Positions 45,741 to 53,603 of a DNA stretch of 64,000 bases are shown one piece after another. Position 1 is the first letter of the stretch. Each line of letters starts with the position of its first letter. The translations under genes were made by a program, and so were the position numbers. Source of the DNA: Streptomyces sp. ITFR-16 (lineage in GTDB: Bacteria > Actinomycetota > Actinomycetes > Streptomycetales > Streptomycetaceae); assembly GCF_031844705.1 (NCBI RefSeq), contig NZ_CP134609.1:6882001-6946000 (forward strand). The letters run 5' to 3'. Under the pieces are notes generated by a model that was given only the letters and a program-made list of their open reading frames with translations, was not told the origin of the DNA and did not search any database.

Positions 45741-46120
45741 GTGAGCGCGATGTCTTCGAGTACGCGCTGGTGCGCGTGGTGCCCCGCGTCCAGCGCGGGG
45801 AGTTCTTCAACGCCGGAGTGGTGGTCTACTGCCGGGCCAAGGGCTTCGTGGCCGCCCGGACCGAACTCGACGAGGCGAAACTCCGGGCGCTGGACCCCGC
45901 GGCCGATGTGACCGGGGTGCGCGCCGCCCTGCACGCCGTCGAGGGCGTCTGCCGCGGCGGTCCGTACGCGGGCCAGGCGGCCGGTGACGACGCCGGACGG
46001 CGCTTCCGCTGGCTGATTGCCCCGCGCTCCACCGTGGTCCAGCCCAGCCCCGTCCACAGCGGCCTCACCACCGACCCCGAGGCCGAGGTCGAGCGCCTGC
46101 TCGACCTGCTGGTGCGCTGA
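45737..46120 (+). CDS. DUF3037 protein
   Basis: 127-residue soluble protein of family DUF3037: FEYALVRVVPRVQRGEFFNAGVVVYC at the start, then FRWLIAPRSTVVQPSPVHSGLT, and a C-terminal helix. Function unknown. Its ATG overlaps the stop of the HipA-like kinase gene (ATGA), and this two-gene arrangement recurs in bacteria, so the kinase and DUF3037 protein very likely act together, as substrate, inhibitor or regulator. Confidence 0.85.
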   Translation: MSERDVFEYALVRVVPRVQRGEFFNAGVVVYCRAKGFVAARTELDEAKLRALDPAADVTGVRAALHAVEGVCRGGPYAGQAAGDDAGRRFRWLIAPRSTVVQPSPVHSGLTTDPEAEVERLLDLLVR

Positions 46121-46201
46121 TCCGGCCACCGCGCCGCCGCCCGCACACCGCGTGGCGGCGGCGCCGCCGGGTGTGACATGCGCCGCTGCGCCCGTGGGCC
46201 G

Positions 46202-46230
46202 TTGACACCGGGTGCCAGGGCTTCTAGCGT
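46202..46230 (+). promoter_or_regulatory. housekeeping promoter of the SDR operon
   Basis: TTGACA (46202-46207), 17-bp spacer, TAGCGT (46225-46230): a very good SigA/HrdB-type promoter. The predicted start is near 46237, about 85 nt before the first SDR gene. Confidence 0.8.
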
Positions 46231-46246
46231 CTCGTCTGCTGAAGGT

Positions 46247-46264
46247 ACTAAGCGGTTGCTCAGT
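46247..46264. promoter_or_regulatory. TetR-type operator downstream of the promoter
   Basis: ACTAAGC-GGTT-GCTCAGT is an 18-bp dyad with one mismatch, at about +10 to +27 of the predicted transcript. The pattern resembles operators of TetR regulators of fatty-acid or acyl-CoA genes in actinobacteria. No TetR gene is adjacent. Confidence 0.6.
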
Positions 46265-46321
46265 TATCGGGAACTTCCTGACGTCCGCTGAGCCGCGATC
46301 CAAGGGCGAGGAGAACCAAGC

Positions 46322-47083
46322 ATGTCCACCAGCGAGCAGCGCGTAGCCATCGTGACGGGAGCGGCGCGGGGCATCGGTGCCGCCACCGCGGTACGTCTGG
46401 CGGCCGAGGGCCGCGCCGTCGCCGTACTCGACCTCGACGAGGCGGCCTGCAAGGACACCGTCGAGAAGATCACCGCCGCCGGCGGCCGGGCCCTCGCCGT
46501 GGGCTGCGACGTGTCGGACAGCGCCCAGGTGGAGGCCGCCGTGGCGCGGGTCGCCGCCGAGCTCGGCGCCCCGACGATCCTCGTCAACAACGCGGGCGTG
46601 CTCCGCGACAACCTGCTCTTCAAGATGAGCGAGTCCGACTGGGACATCGTGATGAACGTCCACCTCAAGGGTGCGTTCCTGATGGCCAAGGCCGTCCAGA
46701 AGCACATGGTGGACGCCAAGTTCGGCCGGATCGTGTCGCTGTCCTCCTCCTCGGCCCTCGGCAACCGCGGCCAGGCCAACTACGCCGCGGTCAAGGCGGG
46801 CCTCCAGGGCTTCACCAAGACCCTCGCCAAGGAGCTGGGCAAGTTCGGCATCACCGCCAACGCCGTGGCCCCCGGCTTCATCGTCACGGAGATGACGGCG
46901 CAGACCGCGGCCCGGGTCGGCATGGGCTTCGAGGAGTTCCAGGCGGCGGCCGCCACCCAGATCCCGGTGCAGCGCGTCGGCTTCCCCGAGGACATCGCCA
47001 ACGCCATCGCCTTCTTCTCGGGCGACGACGCCGGCTTCGTCTCCGGCCAGGTCCTGTACGTCGCCGGCGGACCGCTCAACTGA
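46322..47083 (+). CDS. fabG: 3-oxoacyl-ACP reductase-like SDR
   Basis: 253-residue classical short-chain dehydrogenase. NADP(H)-binding TGAARGIG at 13-20, NNAG, and catalytic Ser and YAAVK (Tyr-x3-Lys). Sequence features (LRDNLLFKMSESDWD, APGFIVTEMTAQT) fit FabG-type beta-ketoacyl reductases, although an actual fatty-acid synthase role is not provable. ATG 46322 follows GGCGAGGAG. First of two SDR genes behind a strong promoter and a TetR-type operator. Confidence 0.88.
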   Translation: MSTSEQRVAIVTGAARGIGAATAVRLAAEGRAVAVLDLDEAACKDTVEKITAAGGRALAVGCDVSDSAQVEAAVARVAAELGAPTILVNNAGVLRDNLLFKMSESDWDIVMNVHLKGAFLMAKAVQKHMVDAKFGRIVSLSSSSALGNRGQANYAAVKAGLQGFTKTLAKELGKFGITANAVAPGFIVTEMTAQTAARVGMGFEEFQAAAATQIPVQRVGFPEDIANAIAFFSGDDAGFVSGQVLYVAGGPLN

Positions 47084-47103
47084 CCCGAAGGACTACGGAC
47101 ATC

Positions 47104-47859
47104 ATGACTGTGCAGGACAGTGGCAAGGTCGCGCTGATCACCGGCGCGAGCCGGGGCATCGGCTACGGCATCGCGGAGGCGCTCGTCGCCCGCGGCGACC
47201 GGGTGTGCATCACCGGCCGGGGCGAGGACGCGCTGAAGGAAGCCGTCGAGGCGCTCGGCTCCGACCGGGTCATCGCCGTCGCCGGCAAGGCGCACGACGA
47301 GGCGCACCAGGCGGCGGCGGTCGAGCGCACGATGGAGGCGTTCGGCCGGGTCGACTTCCTGGTCAACAACGCCGGTACGAACCCGGTCTTCGGTCCGATC
47401 GCCGAGCTGGACCTCAACGTCGCCCGCAAGGTCTTCGAGACGAACGTGATCTCGGCGCTCGGCTTCGCCCAGCAGACCTGGAAGGCCTGGCAGAAGGAGA
47501 ACGGCGGGGCGATCGTCAACATCGCCTCCGTCGCCGGTGTCTCCGCCTCGCCCTTCATCGGCGCGTACGGGATGAGCAAGGCGGCCATGGTCAACCTGAC
47601 CCTCCAGCTGGCGCACGAGTTCGCGCCGGTCGTCCGGGTCAACTCGATCGCGCCCGCGGTCGTGAAGACCCGCTTCGCCCAGGCCCTGTACGAGGGCCGC
47701 GAGGCGGAGGCGGCCGCCGCCTACCCGCTGGGCCGGCTCGGTGTGCCGGAGGACATCGGCGGTGCCGCGGCCTTCCTCACGTCCAGCCAGTCCGACTGGA
47801 TCACCGGGCAGACCCTGGTCGTCGACGGCGGTATCTTCCTGAATGCCGGAGTGGGCTGA
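47104..47859 (+). CDS. short-chain dehydrogenase/reductase
   Basis: 251-residue SDR with TGASRGIG, NNAG and the catalytic YGMSK. It is 20 nt downstream of the fabG-like gene, clearly in one operon, and about one third identical to it by eye. Substrate unknown; a two-step reduction or oxidation of an acyl or steroid-like substrate together with its neighbour is plausible. A hairpin ends the operon and overlaps the next promoter. Confidence 0.85.
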   Translation: MTVQDSGKVALITGASRGIGYGIAEALVARGDRVCITGRGEDALKEAVEALGSDRVIAVAGKAHDEAHQAAAVERTMEAFGRVDFLVNNAGTNPVFGPIAELDLNVARKVFETNVISALGFAQQTWKAWQKENGGAIVNIASVAGVSASPFIGAYGMSKAAMVNLTLQLAHEFAPVVRVNSIAPAVVKTRFAQALYEGREAEAAAAYPLGRLGVPEDIGGAAAFLTSSQSDWITGQTLVVDGGIFLNAGVG

Positions 47860-47896
47860 CACCACCTGATCCCATTTGGCCCCGATTGCCTCAAGT

Positions 47897-47930
47897 GCCC
47901 CGCCGGGCCTGCGGATTGACCTGGCGGGGC
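47897..47930 (+). terminator. terminator of the SDR operon
   Basis: GCCCCGCC (47897-47904) and GGCGGGGC (47923-47930) form an 8-bp GC stem with an 18-nt loop, 37 nt after the SDR stop. The -35 box of the next promoter lies inside the loop. Confidence 0.55.
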
Positions 47931-47943
47931 GCTGCGGTATGGT
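47916..47943 (+). promoter_or_regulatory. promoter of the binding-protein gene
   Basis: TTGACC (47916-47921), a 16-bp spacer and TATGGT (47938-47943) make a plausible HrdB-type promoter about 30 nt before GTG 47977. Confidence 0.65.
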
Positions 47944-47976
47944 CTGCCGACCCATGGCTGATCGAGGAGCGTGCAC

Positions 47977-49557
47977 GTGTTCTACCGGGCCAGTCTGCAG
48001 GCCGCTGCAGCCCTTGCTTCCCTGACTCTGCTGGCCGGCTGCGGTCTGCTGCCCGGCGGCGGTTCGGACGTGGACCAGAAGCTTGCCGTCGGGACGACCA
48101 GTGAGCCCTCGACCCTCGACCCGGCGGCGGCGTGGGACGGCTCCTGGGAGCTGATGCGCAATGTGTTCCAGACCCTGGTGAGCTTCCCCACCGGCAGTAC
48201 GACACCCGAGCCGGACGCGGCGGACAACTGCCGGTTCACCGACAACACCAGCACCGCCTACCGCTGCCAGCTGCGCAAGGGCCTGAAGTTCTCCAACGGC
48301 GACAAGCTCGACGCCGAGGCCGTGAAGTACTCCATCGACCGGATCACGGAGATCGGCGTCAAGGGCGGCCCCGTGGGCATGCTCGGCTCGCTCGACCGGG
48401 TGGAGACCAAGGGCGACGACATCGTCATCTTCCACCTGTCGAAGCCCGACGCCACCTTCCCCTTCATCCTGGCCACGCCGGCCATGTCGCTGGTGGCGCC
48501 GAGCGCCTACTCCAAGCACAAGATCCGCACCGACGGCAAGGTCACCGGATCCGGCCCCTACCTGCTGGACGCGTACAAGCAGGGGGACCGCTCCGAGCTG
48601 GTGAAGAACCCCGACTACAAGGGCTTCGCCGACCGCAAGAACGACGCCGTGACGATCCGGTACTTCAAGAAGTCCTCCGACCTGGTCCCGGCCCTCAAGA
48701 AGGGTGAGATCGACGCCACCTACCGCGGTCTGTCCGCCGAGGACGTCGTCGGCCTGGAGGACAACAAGGACAAGGACAGCGATCTCCAGATCGTCGAGTC
48801 CGTCGGCGCCGACATCCGCTTCCTCGTCTTCAATCCGGAGGACCCCGCCGCCGGCAACCCGGCCGTCCGGCGGGCGATAGCCCAGCTGGTGGACCGCGAC
48901 GCCCTCGTCGCCAAGGTCTACCAGGGCACCGCCGAGCCGCTCTACTCCATGGTCCCCAAGGGCATCGCCGCCCACACGACCAGCTTCTTCGACACCTTCG
49001 GCAACCCGAGCGCGGCCAAGGCGAAGAAGATCCTCACCGACGCCGGCATCACCAAGCCGGTCTCCATGACGTTCTGGTTCACCACCGACCGGTACGGCTC
49101 CTCCACGGCCCCCGAGTTCGACGAGCTCAAGCGCCAGCTGGAGTCCTCCGGGCTGTTCCGCATCACCCTGAAGAGCCGGCCCTGGAAGACCTTCCAGGAG
49201 GGCTTCACCAAGGGCGAGTACCCCGTCTTCGGCCGAGGCTGGTTCCCGGACTTCCCGGACCCGGACAACTTCATCGCGCCGTTCGTGGGCAAGGACAGCG
49301 TCACGGGCCGGCCGTACGTGAAGGACGAGATCACCAAGCAGCTGCTGCCCCAGTCCCGCAAGCAGAGCAACCGGGGCGCGGTCGGCAAGGAGTTCGAGCG
49401 GGCCCAGAAGATCCTCGTCGACGACGTCCGGCTGCTGCCGCTGTGGCAGGGCAAGCTGTACGTCGCCGCGGGCGAGGACATCGGCGGCGGCGAGCGCGCC
49501 CTGGATCCGCAGACCGTCATGCAGATGTGGGAGCTGTACCGAAAGGCGAGCTGGTAG
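47977..49557 (+). CDS. ABC transporter solute-binding lipoprotein (SBP_bac_5)
   Basis: 526-residue extracellular binding protein for peptides or similar solutes. The N-terminus has a lipoprotein signal with LLAGC lipobox (Cys about 22), then a family 5 fold with LDPAAAWDGSWELMRNVFQTL near 50 and the later GRGWFPDFPDPDNF region. GTG 47977 has GAGGAG 7 nt upstream. No permease or ATPase genes follow, so it is an orphan that must use a transporter encoded elsewhere or act as a sensor. A good promoter and terminator flank it. Confidence 0.92.
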   Translation: MFYRASLQAAAALASLTLLAGCGLLPGGGSDVDQKLAVGTTSEPSTLDPAAAWDGSWELMRNVFQTLVSFPTGSTTPEPDAADNCRFTDNTSTAYRCQLRKGLKFSNGDKLDAEAVKYSIDRITEIGVKGGPVGMLGSLDRVETKGDDIVIFHLSKPDATFPFILATPAMSLVAPSAYSKHKIRTDGKVTGSGPYLLDAYKQGDRSELVKNPDYKGFADRKNDAVTIRYFKKSSDLVPALKKGEIDATYRGLSAEDVVGLEDNKDKDSDLQIVESVGADIRFLVFNPEDPAAGNPAVRRAIAQLVDRDALVAKVYQGTAEPLYSMVPKGIAAHTTSFFDTFGNPSAAKAKKILTDAGITKPVSMTFWFTTDRYGSSTAPEFDELKRQLESSGLFRITLKSRPWKTFQEGFTKGEYPVFGRGWFPDFPDPDNFIAPFVGKDSVTGRPYVKDEITKQLLPQSRKQSNRGAVGKEFERAQKILVDDVRLLPLWQGKLYVAAGEDIGGGERALDPQTVMQMWELYRKASW

Positions 49558-49566
49558 GAGCGGTGC

Positions 49567-49609
49567 GGGCCACTGGCAGCGGACTCCCGGAGCCCGTTGT
49601 CAGTGGCCC
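49567..49609 (+). terminator. terminator of the binding-protein gene
   Basis: GGGCCACTG (49567-49575) pairs with CAGTGGCCC (49601-49609), with further pairs inside, 9 nt after the stop. Confidence 0.7.
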
Positions 49610-49658
49610 CCGGTAGGTTCTGGGATCAAGAACGGATTGCTTACCGGAGGTTGTTCAC

Positions 49659-50342
49659 GTGACCGACACCGACCTGCTGCCCGAGTCCTGGCGCGGCGTC
49701 CTCGGCGACGAGCTGCAGAAGCCGTATTTCAAGGAGCTCACCGCCTTCGTCGAGGAGGAGCGGTCCGCCGGACCGGTCTACCCGCCCCGGGAGCAGGTGT
49801 TCGCGGCCCTGGAGGCGACTCCGTACGACAAGGTGAAGGTCCTGGTCCTGGGCCAGGACCCGTATCACGGCGAGGGCCAGGGGCACGGCCTGTGCTTCTC
49901 CGTGCGGCCCGGGGTGAAGACGCCCCCCTCGCTGCGCAACATCTACAAGGAGATGCAGGAGGAGCTCGGTCTGCCCGTCCCGGACAACGGATATCTGATG
50001 CCGTGGGCCCAGCAGGGCGTGCTCCTGCTCAACGCCGTGCTGACGGTGCGCGCGGGCGAGGCCAACTCGCACAAGGGCAAGGGCTGGGAGAAGTTCACGG
50101 ACGCCGTGATCCGCGCGGTCGCCTCCCGGCCCGACCCGGCGGTCTTCGTGCTCTGGGGCAACTACGCGCAGAAGAAGCTCCCGCTCATCGATGAGGAGCG
50201 CCATGTAGTGGTGAAGGGCGCGCACCCCTCGCCCCTCTCGGCGAAGAAGTACTTCGGATCGCGCCCCTTCACGCAGATCAACAAGGCCGTCGCCGACCAG
50301 GGGCACCAGCCGATCGACTGGCGCATCCCCGACCTGGGCTGA
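49659..50342 (+). CDS. ung: uracil-DNA glycosylase (family 1)
   Basis: 227-residue base-excision repair enzyme removing uracil from DNA. Motif GQDPYHGEGQGHG carries the catalytic Asp67, and HPSPLS near 190 the catalytic His. PPSLRNIYKEMQ and LLLNAVLTV are also conserved. GTG 49659 with GGAGG upstream. It is a single-gene unit. S. coelicolor has two ung genes as I recall; this position fits the SCO1343 copy. Confidence 0.96.
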   Translation: MTDTDLLPESWRGVLGDELQKPYFKELTAFVEEERSAGPVYPPREQVFAALEATPYDKVKVLVLGQDPYHGEGQGHGLCFSVRPGVKTPPSLRNIYKEMQEELGLPVPDNGYLMPWAQQGVLLLNAVLTVRAGEANSHKGKGWEKFTDAVIRAVASRPDPAVFVLWGNYAQKKLPLIDEERHVVVKGAHPSPLSAKKYFGSRPFTQINKAVADQGHQPIDWRIPDLG

Positions 50343-50390
50343 GGGCGCGCCCGAGCCTGAGTGCGATTGCCCGCCGCGACGGTTAGCGTC

Positions 50391-50434
50391 GAACCGGCCG
50401 GAACCATTCGGAACCGGTGGGAACGTCCGGAATC
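50391..50434 (+). repeat. phased GGAACC-like repeats upstream of a hypothetical gene
   Basis: GAACCGGCC, GGAACCATTC, GGAACCGGTG and GGAACGTCCG start about 10 bp apart (50391, 50400, 50410, 50420). They could be an operator array or overlapping ECF-type -35 elements (GGAAC); I cannot tell which. Confidence 0.5.
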
Positions 50435-50481
50435 CATCCGTATCGACCGGACGCGGACGGACGGGTACGAGGGAGACCGCG

Positions 50482-50967
50482 GTGACGGAGCAGCAGGAGA
50501 CGTCGGGGGACGTCTTCATGACCAGAATCGGCCAGGCGATCATGCTGCTCCACGGCGGTGACCGGGAGGAGGCCCGCAACCGCTTCGGGGCGCTCTGGTC
50601 GGAGATCGGGGACGAGGGTGACGCCCTGCAGCGCTGCACCCTCGCCCACTACATGGCCGACACCCAGGACGACCCCGGTGACGAACTGGCGTGGGACCTG
50701 AGAGCGCTGACCGCCGCCCAGGCGCTGACCGACGCGCGCGCGGCCGGACACGAGGACGCGCTCGCGGTGCGGGCCTTCTTTCCGTCGCTGCACCTCAATC
50801 TCGCGGCGGACTATGTGAAGCTCCACCGCCCGGTGGCCGCCCGCATCCATCTGGACCGCGCCCGCGAGGCCTCGGGTGTCCTGGCCGACGACGGCATGGA
50901 CGACGGGTACGGGGGAGGGGTCCGGGCGGCGATCGGGCGGCTGGAGCGGCGGCTGCGGGAGTGGTGA
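50482..50967 (+). CDS. conserved hypothetical helical protein
   Basis: 161-residue all-helical soluble protein that looks TPR-like (GQAIMLLHGGDREEARNRFGALW, CTLAHYMADTQDD, LNLAADYVKLHRPVAARIHLDRA). No recognised family name. GTG/ATG start at 50482 follows a purine-rich GAGGGAGA. Phased GGAAC repeats lie upstream, suggesting regulated expression. Confidence 0.65.
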   Translation: MTEQQETSGDVFMTRIGQAIMLLHGGDREEARNRFGALWSEIGDEGDALQRCTLAHYMADTQDDPGDELAWDLRALTAAQALTDARAAGHEDALAVRAFFPSLHLNLAADYVKLHRPVAARIHLDRAREASGVLADDGMDDGYGGGVRAAIGRLERRLREW

Positions 50968-51076
50968 GCCGGGAGCGGTGGGCGGTGCGGGCCGCGCGGG
51001 GGAAGTGGCTCGCACCCGGCGCCGCCCGTTGTGCCGGGTCCGGCGGGCGGTCCTCCCGGACGCCGGGTCCGTCCCG

Positions 51077-51526
51077 CTACCGGCCGTAGGCGCGGTCGCA
51101 GATCCGGGACTGCGGGCTGCCCGCGGGCCAGTGCCCGTATCCCCGCCCCAGCGCGCACACATCGGCCCCGGTGACCGGCTTCGGCAGGGCCGGGGCAGGG
51201 GCGGCGGGCACGACCCGACGCGACCGCGGACGAGCGGGCCCCTGCCGCTCGCGCCCGTGCGGAACGCCGGGTTCGCCGGGGCGCGCGGCCGGGGGAGGCG
51301 CCGTCCGGCGGGATGCGGCCGGTGCGGGGGGCGAGGAGGGCTTCGCCTCGGCCTCCAGCGTGTCGTGGACCGGCGGACCGACGCTCTGCGGGGCCGGGCC
51401 AGGGGCCGGCCGGCTGGTCTCCGGACGCGGCGGGGCGCCCGGCTGCGGCTGGACGGAGACACAGCCCGACAGGGCCGTGACCGCCACGGCGACCAGGAGC
51501 TTCACAGTGGTTCTGGTTCGATGCAC
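51077..51526 (-). CDS. hypothetical lipoprotein, proline-rich
   Basis: 149-residue exported protein. KLLVAVAVTALSGC is a lipoprotein signal with the lipobox Cys at about 22. Residues 25-110 are dominated by Pro, Ala and Arg, and the C-terminus (VTGADVCALGRGYGHW, SRICDRAYGR) holds two Cys that could form a disulfide. Starts at GTG 51526 or GTG 51505 are possible. The extended Pro-rich linker suggests a wall-spanning tether for the small C-terminal domain. Function unknown. Confidence 0.6.
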   Translation of the reverse strand: MHRTRTTVKLLVAVAVTALSGCVSVQPQPGAPPRPETSRPAPGPAPQSVGPPVHDTLEAEAKPSSPPAPAASRRTAPPPAARPGEPGVPHGRERQGPARPRSRRVVPAAPAPALPKPVTGADVCALGRGYGHWPAGSPQSRICDRAYGR

Positions 51527-51610
51527 CTGATCAACTCTGCGGTGCGGGCCGCCGTCGGGTGGGTCCGAGGGGCCTGATTGCCCCGCACGGGTGATGCGCC
51601 CGTCGCCGCG

Positions 51611-52252
51611 TCAGCGCCCCAGCATCCCGCGCAGCAGCTCGCCGAAGCCCGTGCGCAGCTCCGCCTCCGTCGGCACGGAGCGGTGGTAGGAGCCGGCCGC
51701 GCACGAGAACATCAGCCCCTCGCACCAGGCCACCAGGGACAGCGTGTGCCGCTCCGGCTCCGGGGACCCGGCCGCCGTCATCAGCGCCACCAGGGGCTCG
51801 CGGAACTGCCGTCCCGTCTCGTCGAAGAACGTGCGCAGTTCGGGGCGCCGGGTGGCCTCCAGGGCCAGTTCGTACCGGCACACGAGCAGCTCCGGGTGGT
51901 GCGTCAGATAACGGTGCAGGGCGAGCGCGAGTCCGGCGATCAGTGCGTCGGCGTCGAGCGGGCCGGGGAGGGCGGGGCCGTCCGGGCCGGCTGAGGCGTC
52001 CGGGGACGCCCCGGGGGCCGGGAGCTCGTCGGGGGCGAGGACCCGGGCCTCCCGCTCCGCCAGGCGCCGCACGGTCGCCTCCAGCAGGGACTGCCGGGTG
52101 CGGGCGTAGTTCGACGTCGACCCCTGGGGAAGGCCGGCCCGCTCGTCCACCGCGCGGTGGGTCAGCCCCCGCATGCCGCGCTCGGCGAGCAGGTCGAGCG
52201 CGGCATCGGTGATCAGGTCGCCCCGGACGGAAGCGGGGGTGCGTGTGGCCAT
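51611..52252 (-). CDS. TetR-family regulator
   Basis: 213-residue repressor. HTH at about 15-58 (ITDAALDLLAERGMRGLTHRAVDERAGLPQG, then SNYARTRQSLL), with a Pro/Ala-rich loop at about 75-95. It is divergent from an FAD monooxygenase, and the 84-bp gap contains two perfect operators in mirror arrangement. Probably represses both itself and the monooxygenase, released by the enzyme's substrate. Confidence 0.9.
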   Translation of the reverse strand: MATRTPASVRGDLITDAALDLLAERGMRGLTHRAVDERAGLPQGSTSNYARTRQSLLEATVRRLAEREARVLAPDELPAPGASPDASAGPDGPALPGPLDADALIAGLALALHRYLTHHPELLVCRYELALEATRRPELRTFFDETGRQFREPLVALMTAAGSPEPERHTLSLVAWCEGLMFSCAAGSYHRSVPTEAELRTGFGELLRGMLGR

Positions 52253-52264
52253 GGGGCCAACCTA

Positions 52265-52322
52265 CCGCCGCAACTACACCTGTAGTACGGTGGCCGTGTC
52301 ACTACAGGTGTAGTTGCGGCGG
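52265..52322. promoter_or_regulatory. double TetR operator, mirror-arranged
   Basis: Arms 52265-52286 and 52301-52322 are exact 22-bp reverse complements 14 bp apart. Each arm contains its own 14-bp dyad (ACTACACCTGTAGT and ACTACAGGTGTAGT). So there are two identical TetR sites, one at each divergent promoter. Confidence 0.85.
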
Positions 52323-52336
52323 AGTGAGGGATTCCC

Positions 52337-53584
52337 ATGGACATGCCCCGTGCGGTCGTCATCGGCAGCGGAATCGGCGGTCTCACCGCCGCCGCGGCCC
52401 TGCACCGGTCGGGCTGGCAGGTCACCGTCCTGGAGCGGGCCGGCTCCCTGGAGCCCGTCGGCGCCGGAATCGGTCTCGCTCCCAACGCCCAGCGCGCCCT
52501 GGACGTCATCGGGCTCGGCGACGAGATCAGGTCCCTGGCCGCCTGGCAGGGCGAGGGCGGGATGCGCACCCCGGACGGCCGCTGGCTCTCGCGCACCGAC
52601 GCCACCGCCGCCGCCGAACGGTTCGGCGGACCGCTCGTCCTGGTGCACCGGGCCACCCTCATCGACCGCATCGCCGCCCGGCTCCCCGCCTCCGCCGTCC
52701 GCACGGGCTGCCCGGCCCGCCTCGTGGACCCGGGCACCGCAGGTGGCGGCCCCGCCGTGGTCGCCACCCCGGACGGAACGGTCGAGGCCGACCTCGTCGT
52801 CGGCGCGGACGGCATCCACTCCGCCGTGCGCGACGCCCTCTTCCCGGGCAGCCCCGGCCCGGCGTACGCGGGATTCACCACCTGGCGCGTCGTCGTCCCG
52901 GCACCTGACCGCCCCTTCGCCCCGCACGAGACCTGGGGGCGCGGCGCGCTCTGGGGCACCCAGCCGCTCAAGGACGGCAGGATCTACGCCTACGGGGCCG
53001 CCGTCGCGCCCGCCGGGGCACGGGCGGCGGACGACGAGAAGGCCGAACTCCTGCGCCGCTTCGGCGACTGGCACGACCCGGTCCCGGAGATCATCGCCGC
53101 CGCCCGGCCCGAGGGAGTCCTGCGCAACGACGTGTACCAGATGACCGATCCGCTGCCCGCCTTCCACCGGGGCCGCACGGTCCTCGTCGGGGACTCCGCC
53201 CACGCCATGGCGCCCACGCTCGGCCAGGGCGGCAACCAGGCCATCGAGGACGGGATCGTGCTCGCCCACCATGTTGCCCCGGGCGGGGACCTGGGCGCCG
53301 GGCTCGCCGCGTACACCGCCGACCGGCTTCCGCGTACCGCAGCCGTCGTCCGCAAGGCGGAACAGGTCTCCCGGCTCATGCGGCTGACCAGCCCGCCGGC
53401 CGTGAAGATGCGCGACGTCGTGATGTCCGCAGTCTCCCGGCTCGGGCCCGGTCTCGTCCTGCGCACCTTCGACGGGATCGCCGACTGGCGGCCCCCGCAG
53501 CACACGTATGCTGCCCGGACGACGGACGCGCCGGCGGCACCGCAGCGGACCCACACCGACGAGGATCGCGACGCACGGCGCTGA
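52337..53584 (+). CDS. FAD-dependent monooxygenase
   Basis: 415-residue class A flavoprotein aromatic hydroxylase. FAD-binding GSGIGGLTAAAALHRSG at 10-26, DG motif near VVGADGIHSAVR, and the GDSAHAMAPTLGQGGNQAIED motif near 290. A likely aromatic substrate is inferred from the family. Translation starts at ATG 52337, 14 nt after the operator's right arm. The last 70 residues carry extra Thr/Ala-rich sequence. It is 19 nt upstream of an oxidoreductase gene, so they may be cotranscribed. Confidence 0.9.
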   Translation: MDMPRAVVIGSGIGGLTAAAALHRSGWQVTVLERAGSLEPVGAGIGLAPNAQRALDVIGLGDEIRSLAAWQGEGGMRTPDGRWLSRTDATAAAERFGGPLVLVHRATLIDRIAARLPASAVRTGCPARLVDPGTAGGGPAVVATPDGTVEADLVVGADGIHSAVRDALFPGSPGPAYAGFTTWRVVVPAPDRPFAPHETWGRGALWGTQPLKDGRIYAYGAAVAPAGARAADDEKAELLRRFGDWHDPVPEIIAAARPEGVLRNDVYQMTDPLPAFHRGRTVLVGDSAHAMAPTLGQGGNQAIEDGIVLAHHVAPGGDLGAGLAAYTADRLPRTAAVVRKAEQVSRLMRLTSPPAVKMRDVVMSAVSRLGPGLVLRTFDGIADWRPPQHTYAARTTDAPAAPQRTHTDEDRDARR

Positions 53585-53603
53585 CCAGCGAGAGGAAGAC
53601 CCT

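Noticed and set aside
44889..46120. Canonical HipBA toxin-antitoxin operon
   Set aside because: No HipB-like HTH gene is present, and the kinase lacks the HipA N-subdomain; the partner is DUF3037.
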